Shown piece by piece: positions 1-7,264 of a stretch of DNA of 59,514 bases; the first letter of the stretch is position 1, and every line of letters begins with the position of its first letter. Origin of the DNA: Pseudobdellovibrionaceae bacterium. GTDB taxonomy: Bacteria > Bdellovibrionota > Bdellovibrionia > Bdellovibrionales > Bdellovibrionaceae. A model generated the notes under the pieces. That model saw only the letters and a list, made by a program, of their open reading frames with translations, searched no databases and was not told where the DNA came from. The translations under genes were made by a program, and so were the position numbers. The stretch is from contig JAKFYD010000033.1 of the NCBI GenBank assembly GCA_021731025.1, positions 1 to 59,514 on the forward strand. The letters run 5' to 3'.

Positions 1-15
1 AACCCCTCCGGTTGG

Positions 16-243
16 TCATTTGACTTCGTTGTTGTTTCGTTTCGGACTCACATAGCGTTTATTGCGCGGCCAATCTTCAACTCCTTGAAATCGTCCGTCG
101 TGAAATACGAATCGAAAAGTTCCATAGGAGAAATCGGCGCCATGTTCGTCTGCATACTGTTTTTGAAGGCGTCTTGCGGCCTCTTCCAAAACGGCTTCGT
201 CCGTAAGGTCTTTGACTACAGTGCTTGCTTTGCTTTCAATCAT
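16..243 (-). CDS. Hypothetical 75-aa protein, last gene of a four-gene operon
   Basis: I do not recognise this family. It is a charged soluble protein with no signal peptide or membrane segment: an acidic, helix-prone N-terminal half followed by an aromatic stretch (FSYGTFRFVFHDGRF) and a basic tail. Its ATG overlaps the stop of the preceding gene, so translational coupling is likely. It is the last gene I can see of an operon that starts at 983 and appears to have a sigma-54-like promoter. The window edge lies 15 bases beyond its stop, so further operon genes cannot be excluded. Confidence 0.6.
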   Translation of the reverse strand: MIESKASTVVKDLTDEAVLEEAARRLQKQYADEHGADFSYGTFRFVFHDGRFQGVEDWPRNKRYVSPKRNNNEVK

Positions 244-434
244 CCGACCACTACCTTTCCCGCCAACAGGCGTTCTAATTTCTCAATCTCGGCAATCAGA
301 GCTTTGTTATAGGCAAGCTCTTTAACCGAAAGATTTCCGTACCAATTACGAATCTCAGTTTTAATTCTCTCAATGGCACTCGGTCCTGGAGTTGCCACAT
401 ATTCCAAATTTTCATTTTGTTTTGTCTGGCCCAT
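240..434 (-). CDS. Hypothetical 64-aa protein
   Basis: No family is recognised. The ATG at 434 is chosen because a strong ribosome binding site (GGGAGG) lies just upstream; the frame stays open further upstream but without such a site. The product is small and soluble, starting MGQTKQNENLEYVATPGPS, with a helical, possibly coiled-coil C-terminal half (ALIAEIEKLERLL). It starts 14 bases after the upstream gene's stop and overlaps the next gene by 4 bases. It could be a small regulatory or adaptor protein; nothing in the sequence fixes a function. Confidence 0.6.
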   Translation of the reverse strand: MGQTKQNENLEYVATPGPSAIERIKTEIRNWYGNLSVKELAYNKALIAEIEKLERLLAGKVVVG

Positions 435-447
435 TGCCAACCTCCCT

Positions 448-735
448 TTAAAATATATTTCTGTATTGCATGGCCTGCATTCGTGCTCGTTCGATTCGTT
501 CCTGTTCTGGCGGAGCAACAAAGAGAACGCAGACAACTCCTCGGATCACATTTCCTAATCCTCTCAGGACCCAGAGCCCAGCGAGCTTCCGCCAAACTTT
601 TTTGGTTCCGAAACTGAGTTTCACGAAAAACTCGTACCCTTTAAGTCGCCAAGATTTCCAGAACGGATTCGGAAAAAGCCACTCACCTTCGTTCGGGCCA
701 AGGATCAAGGTTTGATTCATTAAGTTTTGTTTCAT
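448..735 (-). CDS. Hypothetical 95-aa protein, possibly membrane-associated
   Basis: The family is unknown. The protein is rich in aromatic and basic residues in the middle, followed by a hydrophobic stretch around residues 53-75 (GLWVLRGLGNVIRGVVCVLF) that could associate with a membrane. The tail is charged (PPEQERIERARMQAMQ). The ATG overlaps the stop of the zinc-ribbon gene (ATGA), which supports translation of this frame over the competing frames in the same stretch. A second Met at residue 6 is an alternative start. Confidence 0.55.
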   Translation of the reverse strand: MKQNLMNQTLILGPNEGEWLFPNPFWKSWRLKGYEFFVKLSFGTKKVWRKLAGLWVLRGLGNVIRGVVCVLFVAPPEQERIERARMQAMQYRNIF

Positions 736-983
736 GCGGCACTTCCTTTTTTAGATTTTGTTTTTTGCTTAGTTGGTAGAGGCATGATTGCTCCTACTAA
801 TTTATGGGTGTTCATTTGTTTGATCGCCTCAAAGGCCCAAGGCGGAATCGGAAGATCGTCGGCACATTGCATTCGCTGAATTGCAAAATCCGGCGAGTAG
901 TTGCATGAATGACAGTAAGCATGTGTGCTGAACCGCTCGTAGGTCTCATCTTGGCAGCGTGGGCATTTTCCTGTTGCTCTCAT
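732..983 (-). CDS. Small zinc-ribbon protein (83 aa)
   Basis: The N-terminus has two Cys pairs, CPRC (residues 8-11) and CHSC (24-27), the pattern of a treble-clef or zinc-ribbon metal site. The C-terminus is Lys-rich (PTKQKTKSKKGSAA). A strong ribosome binding site (GGAGGG) precedes the ATG. It is the first gene of an operon running to position 16 and lies downstream of a sigma-54-like promoter and a three-site array shared with the operon at 1523-7034. The zinc-ribbon assignment rests on the cysteines; the partner or nucleic acid it binds is unknown. Confidence 0.65.
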   Translation of the reverse strand: MRATGKCPRCQDETYERFSTHAYCHSCNYSPDFAIQRMQCADDLPIPPWAFEAIKQMNTHKLVGAIMPLPTKQKTKSKKGSAA

Positions 984-1038
984 TTTTCAATCCCTCCAGT
1001 AGAGAGAACCAGAATCAGGTCCTCTTAATATTTAGAAT

Positions 1039-1054
1039 TGCAAAGGTGCAGCCG
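1039..1054 (-). promoter_or_regulatory. Candidate sigma-54 promoter for the 983-16 operon
   Basis: On the minus strand the sequence reads CGGCTGCACCTTTGCA. The invariant GG and GC have the correct 10-base separation of a -24/-12 promoter. The -12 part (TTTGCA) is excellent; the -24 part matches only in GGC. Transcription would start near 1028, about 45 bases before the ATG at 983. The array at 1129-1236 lies at a typical enhancer distance. The call is weaker than the one at 7075-7090 and is supported mainly by the matching layout. Confidence 0.45.
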
Positions 1055-1128
1055 CTTGATGGAACAGGCTAACTTATTGAATTTGTTGAGTTTGAGTTTC
1101 CAATGATGATCTCGAGAAACTTTGATTC

Positions 1129-1236
1129 GTCGAGATCTCACCAATGGGTATGAAAGAGGTGGACGTGTCCGTCGAGATCTCGCCGAAACATCGCTGATAG
1201 CGTTTTTAGAAGGGGAGGTGATGTCGAAAACTCGCC
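1129..1236. promoter_or_regulatory. Array of three 14-bp activator-like sites (copy 1)
   Basis: Three copies of GTCGARAWMTCGCC-like sites begin at 1129, 1171 and 1223 (spacing 42 and 52). The middle copy contains the perfect palindrome CGAGATCTCG. The same sites form a second array at 7139-7236 in the same orientation. Placed about 100-200 bases upstream of the predicted start at about 1028, they look like enhancer sites for an NtrC-type activator, most simply the one encoded at 1523-3064. The alternative is multiple terminal repeats of an IS21-type element, but no transposase is nearby. From 1237 to 1522 I see no convincing gene or structure. Confidence 0.6.
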
Positions 1237-1522
1237 ACTAGTTCGTCAGTGTCCATTTGTTTCGATTTCGAGTTACTACTGTCACTAATTTGAATTGAAT
1301 CGCGTGAATAATAGTTGGGACACAAGTTCAAATTGGTTGAACGTGCAACTTGCGCCCCGGCAATTTCGTTGTCCGATCAAACGAGTATAGAGTTTAACTA
1401 GGGAGCTGAAAATTGAACCTGGGACTGGTGGCTGATCCGAAGATACGCAGAAGTTTGCAAACGCAGTTCGAGTGAATATTCTTTCGCTGGATCGCAACGC
1501 TCTTTCTTAAGTGGCGGCTGCT

Positions 1523-3064
1523 CTACATTTCTGATACTCGACCGAGAAGGGATCGCAAAGATCCATCCACTCTGCGCTTCAAATCTTTTTTGTCTTCCGT
1601 CTCTTCTTTCTTAGTTACGGCATCCATACTCAGCCAAATTCCTAGTGCCTGACACTGGCTTCGCAAAGAGGTTCGCGCCACTCCAAGTTTTCGTGCAGTT
1701 TCCGACAGATTTTGATCGCAAGCCTTGTAGGTTTTAAGAATTAAAGTTCGAGCTTCGTGCTCATGTCTTGTTGCCATCTCAATTAACGATTCCAAAGTGC
1801 TAAAACCGTCCGAAGCCATTCCCGAAGCTTCAAGCTCGCCATATTTTTCAATATGTTCAGGAAGAATGATATGGCCTTCTACCAATACGGAAAGTCGTTT
1901 TATTAAATTCTCAAGTTCGCGTACGTTACCGGGCCACGAATACTGCCTGAGCATATCGAAAGCATCGGGATGGAACTGCTTTGCGACTTTGGCAGCATCC
2001 TGAGTGCAATATTTGTCCAGGAAGAATTCGCAAAGAACTTCAATGTCTTCCAAACGATCTTTAAGTTGAGGAAGATCAATTCTCATTTCTTTCATCCGGT
2101 AGACTAAGTCGACGAGAAATTCATCTCCATCAACCAATTCTTTTAAGTTTGGTTTCGCCGCAAAAACAAAACGGACATCGACTAGCTTTTCTGTGCTGCC
2201 GCCGACTCTTCGAACACGTTTTTCTTGAATAAACCTGAGGAGCATAGCTTGCGCTTCCGGGCCAAGATGATGAACTTCATCCAAAAATACGGTTCCGCCA
2301 TTTGCGATCTCCAGGAGGCCTGGCTTTGATTCAGCTCCGGTAAAGGCTCCTTTTTCACTACCGAACAGCTCGCTCGCAATGAGTTCTGATTTTTTGAACT
2401 GGGTGCAATCAATTGTTCTAAACTGCTTGTCATGACGTTTGGAATTCTGATGAATCGCCCTGGCAATCAGTTCTTTTCCCGTTCCAGTTTCTCCAATAAT
2501 CAGAACTGAAAGATTCGATGTCGCCGATTGAAGAACAAGTTCAGCTGCGGCTTTCATGGTAGAATTCATTGAAATAACGCCGATTTTTTTTAGAACTTCG
2601 GGCACTAAAGCTGCACGTCGCGTTCGTTGTCCTAAGAAGCTTCCAAATTTAGCTCGAAACTTTGTTAAGGCTTCTGTAATGAAGATTTGAAGCTTTTCGT
2701 GCTGACCCGAAAATTCCTTGTAGAGAAATTTATCGGCTCCATTTTTTAGCCAGAGCCTCAAGCTTTCAGGACTCGTATCTCCAGACATCATCACAATTTC
2801 AATATAGGAGTTAATTCGTTTGATTGGCTTGATAAAATCAGCGCCCAACGTAAGCTTGTCGGGAGCCTCACGAAAATGATGATCCATAAAAACCAGAAAA
2901 ACATTGAATGGATTTTCTCTTATAGAAATGAGTGCCTGGTCAGGATGTGCGTAGAACTCAACCTCAAAGGCTCGATTTTCGCCAAACACCGAATTAAGAG
3001 ACAGCTCCAACCCTTGGCGAAAGCAGCTTTCGTCATCAATAAAAATAACTCTTGGTGTCTCCAT
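1523..3064 (-). CDS. Sigma-54-dependent NtrC-family response regulator
   Basis: 513 residues. The receiver domain (about 1-130) has acidic pocket D10/D11, phospho-acceptor D61, S94 and K116. The AAA+ domain (about 165-400) has Walker A GETGTGKE at 191-198, the sigma-54-contacting GAFTGA at 239-244, Walker B TVFLDE near 258, and the WPGN/VRELEN motif. A Fis-type helix-turn-helix spans about 440-475 (LSETARKLGVARTSLRSQ). All key residues are intact, so it should activate sigma-54 promoters when phosphorylated, most simply by the adjacent kinase. It is the last gene of the operon starting at 7034. The matching site arrays upstream of this operon and the 983-16 operon are its most likely targets (inference). 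Confidence 0.95.
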   Translation of the reverse strand: METPRVIFIDDESCFRQGLELSLNSVFGENRAFEVEFYAHPDQALISIRENPFNVFLVFMDHHFREAPDKLTLGADFIKPIKRINSYIEIVMMSGDTSPESLRLWLKNGADKFLYKEFSGQHEKLQIFITEALTKFRAKFGSFLGQRTRRAALVPEVLKKIGVISMNSTMKAAAELVLQSATSNLSVLIIGETGTGKELIARAIHQNSKRHDKQFRTIDCTQFKKSELIASELFGSEKGAFTGAESKPGLLEIANGGTVFLDEVHHLGPEAQAMLLRFIQEKRVRRVGGSTEKLVDVRFVFAAKPNLKELVDGDEFLVDLVYRMKEMRIDLPQLKDRLEDIEVLCEFFLDKYCTQDAAKVAKQFHPDAFDMLRQYSWPGNVRELENLIKRLSVLVEGHIILPEHIEKYGELEASGMASDGFSTLESLIEMATRHEHEARTLILKTYKACDQNLSETARKLGVARTSLRSQCQALGIWLSMDAVTKKEETEDKKDLKRRVDGSLRSLLGRVSEM

Positions 3065-3085
3065 AAAACCCCTTTTCTAAAAAAC

Positions 3086-4480
3086 TCAGGCCTCTCTAAT
3101 AGCTAAACTTAAACGTACTTCTGATGCGTGTTTACGCGTCAAATCGGTGACTATTGGTAAAACGACTCTTACTTCAGTCCCAACACCCTCTTGAGAGGTC
3201 ATCAGAATTCGTCCATGATTCTGCTCAATTTTCTTTTTGGCCCATTGAAATCCAAGCCCCTTGCCATCGGGCTTTCCGTACGATCCGCCTTTATCCATGA
3301 TACTTTTCAGGATCGCCTCGGGAATTCCCATTCCATTGTCGATGATTGAAATCGTGCACTCTGTTTCGTTCCGCACGTAGTTGACTTCAACCTGTCCATC
3401 TTCTGAAACGGCTTGTAATGAATTGTCGATCAAATTTGAAATGACTCTTTTAAAGTCACTGATTCGCATTTCAACAAGAGTATCCTCATCCGCTAGATTT
3501 CCGCTCACGCTTACATTTGAGGTGTACTTGCAGAGCAGGGCTTTTTCCGAGATCATTTCATTCAGTGCAAGACTGACAGACATTGGGAGCTTCTGTATAC
3601 GTGAGCGTACTTCGCTAGATCCATACACTGGCGTGTGGTGACTAATAACATCGTCTGCGATGTCGCTGATCCTCTGGGCCGAGTTGTTCAGAGCACTCTT
3701 TAGTTGGGGGTCGAGTTGATTTTGAGCAGCGTGAAGGGCCATTTGAAGCCCGACAACAGGTGAGCGAATGTCATGCGCGACTTGCTTTGCAACATCAAGA
3801 GCGGCCTTTGCTTCTGCGGCCGCTTTTGAAACTTCAAACTGATGACTCAGGCTGTTTCCTAGAGATAAGAATTCGCTAATTTTAAAGGCTGGCATTTTCT
3901 GTGGATTATCACCAGGCGACTCGAGAATTTTCATTAGCTCATTCAGTTCTTTTCGGATGCGAGCAAAACCTATTGAAAGAACGAAAAATAATGCAAGAGA
4001 AAGGAAAACAAATCCAACTACATTCTTTCCGAGATTTTTCCACGTATTCTCAACTAAATCTGAATTATCAAAGATAATGGATAAGTGCCCCATTTGATTT
4101 GCCCGATCTTCAGAAAAATAGAGGTCGACGTCCATTCTATTGAGTCCCGTACTTGATCCGACTTTACTTTTGTTGCAGCTCTGAATCGTCTCCGATGCGG
4201 ATTTAATTTCGATACACGATATCTGTGAATTACGAGTCAATTCTTCTGCGCGAATTCTCGCTTCTATGAGGCTCCCTTGAATAAGAGGCTGTCTTATAAC
4301 AGCCGCAAAGGTTTCAAATGTAAGTTTCTGACTATCTAACCGAGATGCCTTATTTGTTTGATAGTCATTCCAAGCAAAAAGGGCGCTGATTAAGGTGCTC
4401 ACCAACAAGACAATGGGAACGAGCAGTCTCAAAAAATAGCGATTGATAGAGCGTGTTCTAGGATTCATGAATGGCGTCAC
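3086..4480 (-). CDS. Membrane sensor histidine kinase
   Basis: 464 residues with an N-terminal membrane helix (about 17-37), a periplasmic sensor of about 115 residues, and a second helix (about 154-172). A dimerisation domain follows with the H-box AHDIRSP (H236), then an HATPase domain with NLIDNSLQA, IIDNGMGIP and GKGLGF motifs. It starts at a GTG whose GTGA overlaps the stop of the upstream binding-protein gene, with AAGGAG five bases before it; an ATG four codons later is an alternative. It should phosphorylate the NtrC-type regulator just downstream. The periplasmic domain could contact the co-encoded solute-binding protein, as in known kinase/binding-protein pairs such as TorS/TorT (inference). 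Confidence 0.92.
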   Translation of the reverse strand: MTPFMNPRTRSINRYFLRLLVPIVLLVSTLISALFAWNDYQTNKASRLDSQKLTFETFAAVIRQPLIQGSLIEARIRAEELTRNSQISCIEIKSASETIQSCNKSKVGSSTGLNRMDVDLYFSEDRANQMGHLSIIFDNSDLVENTWKNLGKNVVGFVFLSLALFFVLSIGFARIRKELNELMKILESPGDNPQKMPAFKISEFLSLGNSLSHQFEVSKAAAEAKAALDVAKQVAHDIRSPVVGLQMALHAAQNQLDPQLKSALNNSAQRISDIADDVISHHTPVYGSSEVRSRIQKLPMSVSLALNEMISEKALLCKYTSNVSVSGNLADEDTLVEMRISDFKRVISNLIDNSLQAVSEDGQVEVNYVRNETECTISIIDNGMGIPEAILKSIMDKGGSYGKPDGKGLGFQWAKKKIEQNHGRILMTSQEGVGTEVRVVLPIVTDLTRKHASEVRLSLAIREA

Positions 4481-5925
4481 TCCAACTCCTTCACGGCGTG
4501 AAGGCGCGGAGTATAACGGTAGGTGGCTTCTTCAGAAATCATATTAGGCTTTCCGATTATATAGAACGGTATGCGCCATCCCGGGACCATAAGCTGATCC
4601 TTGCGAAGTTGCTCGTTGATCTGCTGAAACAATTCACTTCGGACGGTCCAATTTTCTTCTTGCCTAGCTCGCTTATACTTCTCGGCAAGATTGGGTCCTA
4701 TGTATGTTGCAAAATCTTTCACCAAGAATGTCGGAAGAAGAGCAATGAACCCTTCTGGATCATTGAATCCTCCAGCCCAGCCAGCGAAAATGACATCAGG
4801 CTTTTTCTCCGCGATCTTTCCCATCTCTGATGGTGATATTTTGACGATTTCAATTTGAAATCCATACGTCTTAGCCAACGCTTGAACGTCATTTGCTTTT
4901 AAGAAGTCATCAAACGTCGCCCCAATAAATGCCAATCTTAAAGGTTCGACCTTTTCAGATTTTTTTCGATGCACTTTTGGAATATGCGTAACTGCCAAAT
5001 GTCCGGCGACTCCCTTGGGAATGACACCAGTAGCTCTTTCGAGGTCGAGTTTTTTGCAACCTCTATCCAAGATCTCCTCGATCAATCCCATAGTTCGGTT
5101 TCGAGTTTCAGGCGAACTGAAGTGCGCTCCGTGAGGATGCCACCATGCCGAGGTTTGGGCGTAGCTGATTTGGTTAATGGCTTTGAGTTTTTCAAACCCC
5201 TTTACCTTTTGCATTCCGGTCTTTGTTGAAAGAGTGACGCCTGGTGCGTAGTCGGGAATATCTGTTGCTGGCACATTCAAGTCACCATCAGCAAAGAAAA
5301 CCAGTTGCCACTCTTTAATGCTAATCGAGGATGCCTGGGGATACTTCGCGTTGATCTCGAGCATCCACTTATCTCCGCGCTTCATAAGACGATACGGCCC
5401 AGAACCAACGATGGGTTCAGTGGAAGTCTTATCGAAGCTCCATCCCATAGGAACTACGCCAAGTTGATCGCGACTTAATGCTTTAAGGATGGATACATTC
5501 GGTTCTTTTAATTTGATAACCAAGACATCGGACGCCGGAACTTCAATTGTAGAAATGCTGGCTACGAAGTTACTCGACTGAGATTTTTTCGAGATCACTC
5601 TTTCGATGGTGTATTTGATGTCTTTGGATTCAAGCTTTTGTCCGTTTGAAAAAACACGATCTTTACGAATCTTAAAGCGAATCGTGAGACCATTGTCTTC
5701 AAACGTCCAACTCTCAGCAAGACCTGGCGTTACATTCCCAAGCTTGTCTGTATCAACCATAGGTTCAAGAATTTGACCTAATACGATATGTTCCGCGAAC
5801 TGATTCACCTCTGCGGGGTCACGAGGAAACGTCGGCGGCACATAACCATATTTTTTTGGTGTGGCTGCGCTAAGTGTTGATGTCATAAAAATTATCCCTC
5901 CGATAAAGGCAAACCACTTCTTCAT
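4477..5925 (-). CDS. Periplasmic solute-binding protein, peptide/nickel (SBP_bac_5) type, no transporter nearby
   Basis: 482 residues with a cleavable signal peptide (about 1-21, ending LSA|A) and no lipobox. The fold markers of family-5 binding proteins are present: an early ILEPMVDTD segment, GLAESWTF, IRKDRVFSNGQKL, and GSGPYRL near residue 175. ABC permease and ATPase genes are absent. The gene sits between an HExxH enzyme and a sensor kinase, with a TAATATG junction to the former and a GTGA overlap with the latter. This favours a role as a ligand-sensing partner of the kinase rather than in uptake. The ligand is unknown; the family binds oligopeptides, nickel or other small molecules. 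Confidence 0.88.
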   Translation of the reverse strand: MKKWFAFIGGIIFMTSTLSAATPKKYGYVPPTFPRDPAEVNQFAEHIVLGQILEPMVDTDKLGNVTPGLAESWTFEDNGLTIRFKIRKDRVFSNGQKLESKDIKYTIERVISKKSQSSNFVASISTIEVPASDVLVIKLKEPNVSILKALSRDQLGVVPMGWSFDKTSTEPIVGSGPYRLMKRGDKWMLEINAKYPQASSISIKEWQLVFFADGDLNVPATDIPDYAPGVTLSTKTGMQKVKGFEKLKAINQISYAQTSAWWHPHGAHFSSPETRNRTMGLIEEILDRGCKKLDLERATGVIPKGVAGHLAVTHIPKVHRKKSEKVEPLRLAFIGATFDDFLKANDVQALAKTYGFQIEIVKISPSEMGKIAEKKPDVIFAGWAGGFNDPEGFIALLPTFLVKDFATYIGPNLAEKYKRARQEENWTVRSELFQQINEQLRKDQLMVPGWRIPFYIIGKPNMISEEATYRYTPRLHAVKELE

Positions 5926-5926
5926 A

Positions 5927-6724
5927 TTAACTGGCCTGCCTTTCTGCTATCCCGACCAACTTCTCCGCAAAGGCAGTCAGCTCCTGGGCTTCAAATGCCT
6001 CAATGTTTTGTCGTAAAAATTCTTGATGCTTTTGATTTATTTTTCCACTCATTCGTTGATACTGCACCATGCGGTACAGCGCCCACATCGAATGAAGCCT
6101 GCCAATCGGCGGTCGCTTTATTCCCTGAAATGGGGCATGAACTTCATTATAGTCAAAGGGTTCACTCACAAGACGGTCGAGCAGATTCACTAGAAATAAT
6201 TCTTGGTGTGCCATTTCATGAACAACAGAAACAGCAAGTTGCTCTGATGTATGCTGCCACACTCCATCCCCAATTAGAATCAATCCGAAAATATGGGGGT
6301 GCGAAGCGGTTCTGAAGTTAACACCCTTAATTCGTAAAAATCCGGTGATGTTTGCTTTTCTTAGAGCGGACAAGTCCCTGTTAGTATTTTCAACTAACAT
6401 CAGTGCTTCTTGAAGTTTGTCACGCGTCCCAATTTCAAAGGCGTCTAAGCTTGCGCCCTCATACTGTTCAACAAACGTGGCTTTAATAAGATTTTTTGCA
6501 GACTCGCTGAGCTGGTTGGGCGCAATTGATTGGCTCAGACTCGGAATTAAAATATTATCAGGATGGACCTTTCCGTAATGCCCCATACACAAAGCAGAGA
6601 GATTATTTTCTAGTGGATTCACTTGAAATCCGTTTGCTAAGCGTCTTCGAAAAGAAGGAGCAATGCTCTGAAGAGACCATTCCCCCATTTCTAATTCTGA
6701 AAGGACTTTATCTGCCAGGCTCAT
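5927..6724 (-). CDS. HExxH-type putative peptide-modifying enzyme (aKG-HExxH peptide beta-hydroxylase-like)
   Basis: Numbered from the ATG at 6724, a VVHEMAH motif gives H169, E170 and H173. It is followed about 25-40 residues later by HAPFQG and KRPPIGRLHSMW. That spacing, with RP-x-x-G-x-LH, is the signature of TIGR04267-type HExxH proteins, found beside ribosomally made peptides and described as iron/2-oxoglutarate peptide beta-hydroxylases. The ATG is chosen because it follows the upstream stop by one base (TAGAATG); a TTG at 6748 would overlap the upstream gene. Its product may act on the small protein encoded just upstream. It has no signal peptide, so modification would precede export. 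A plain zinc protease is the alternative. Confidence 0.7.
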   Translation of the reverse strand: MSLADKVLSELEMGEWSLQSIAPSFRRRLANGFQVNPLENNLSALCMGHYGKVHPDNILIPSLSQSIAPNQLSESAKNLIKATFVEQYEGASLDAFEIGTRDKLQEALMLVENTNRDLSALRKANITGFLRIKGVNFRTASHPHIFGLILIGDGVWQHTSEQLAVSVVHEMAHQELFLVNLLDRLVSEPFDYNEVHAPFQGIKRPPIGRLHSMWALYRMVQYQRMSGKINQKHQEFLRQNIEAFEAQELTAFAEKLVGIAERQAS

Positions 6725-6725
6725 T

Positions 6726-7034
6726 CTAGAGAGCACTCGCTTTAACAATGTCGGCAGCTAAAATTTTAAATGCACCATTTTCAAAAACTGATAGATCAAG
6801 CTCGCCGTCTTCTTTAATCTGAAATGCAAGATCCTTAGCACTCTGGGCCCGTGACAACTCAACCAATCTTAGTAAATCAATTTTAATGGTTCTTGCAGCG
6901 GCCGGAGTCAGCGAATAGTAGGTACCTTTTTGAAGTCCGCCGAGATCAACGGCTTTGTCTCCGCATGCGTGAGCAGCCTCAATTCCTACGGTCAAAACAA
7001 CCACGGCACCAATTGCACTTTTTAACTTTTTCAT
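6726..7034 (-). CDS. Small secreted protein, candidate substrate of the adjacent HExxH enzyme
   Basis: 102 residues. The ATG at 7034 has a G-rich ribosome binding site (GGGGGTT) and begins a clear signal peptide (MKKLKSAIGAVVVL...), cleaved near AHA|C. The mature part is about 79 residues with one Cys at its start, a GGLQKGTYYSL segment and an acidic helical region. It resembles no family I know. It is the first gene of the five-gene operon, 30 bases downstream of the predicted start of a sigma-54 promoter, and its stop is one base from the HExxH gene's ATG. That position is typical of a precursor peptide, but no obvious core or leader cleavage site is visible. Confidence 0.75.
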   Translation of the reverse strand: MKKLKSAIGAVVVLTVGIEAAHACGDKAVDLGGLQKGTYYSLTPAAARTIKIDLLRLVELSRAQSAKDLAFQIKEDGELDLSVFENGAFKILAADIVKASAL

Positions 7035-7074
7035 AGAACCCCCGTTCTGGTTAAAAACCCTACGGAAGTACCTA

Positions 7075-7090
7075 TGCAGCTCAGGTGCCA
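7075..7090 (-). promoter_or_regulatory. Sigma-54 promoter of the 7034-1523 operon
   Basis: On the minus strand the sequence reads TGGCACCTGAGCTGCA. The -24 box TGGCAC is perfect and the -12 box is CTGCA with invariant GC at the correct 10-base separation from GG. The start should fall near 7064, about 30 bases before the ATG at 7034. The operon itself encodes a sigma-54 activator with an intact GAFTGA motif, and three repeated sites lie 63-160 bases further upstream, so positive autoregulation is likely. Confidence 0.75.
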
Positions 7091-7138
7091 ACTGCCTAAT
7101 GATTAAACAGCATTTGATGATGTAGTATCATTGCAATC

Positions 7139-7236
7139 GTCGAGAATGCGCCAATACCTATTTGTTTTGCTATGAGCGCCGTCGAAAAATCGCCAAAAGC
7201 GATGTCTTTTAGGCCAACTGGTGTCGAAATCTCGCC
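7139..7236. promoter_or_regulatory. Array of three 14-bp activator-like sites (copy 2), exact 42-bp spacing
   Basis: Sites start at 7139 (GTCGAGAATGCGCC), 7181 (GTCGAAAAATCGCC) and 7223 (GTCGAAATCTCGCC). The 42-bp period equals four turns of B-DNA, so the sites face the same side of the helix. The consensus GTCGARATCTCGCC is an imperfect dyad, as expected for a dimeric Fis-type helix-turn-helix. They lie roughly 75-170 bases upstream of the predicted transcription start of the operon and match the array at 1129-1236. Confidence 0.7.
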
Positions 7237-7264
7237 ACTTTGTTGTTCGTACCATAAAAATTTT

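Noticed and set aside
1285-1497. 70-aa minus-strand open frame between the site array and the NtrC-type gene
   Set aside because: No ribosome binding site, no domain-like composition, and it lies in a region best explained as a non-coding 3' flank.
4471-4830. 119-aa plus-strand frame opposite the binding-protein gene
   Set aside because: Antisense to a clear SBP_bac_5 coding region with no domain-like features of its own.
1129-7236. Direct repeats flanking the five-gene operon as ends of an IS21-type or composite transposon
   Set aside because: Possible at first sight because of the multiple GTCGAAATCTCGCC repeats, but there is no istA/istB gene, both arrays have the same orientation, and each sits at enhancer distance from a sigma-54-like promoter. 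Kept only as an alternative.
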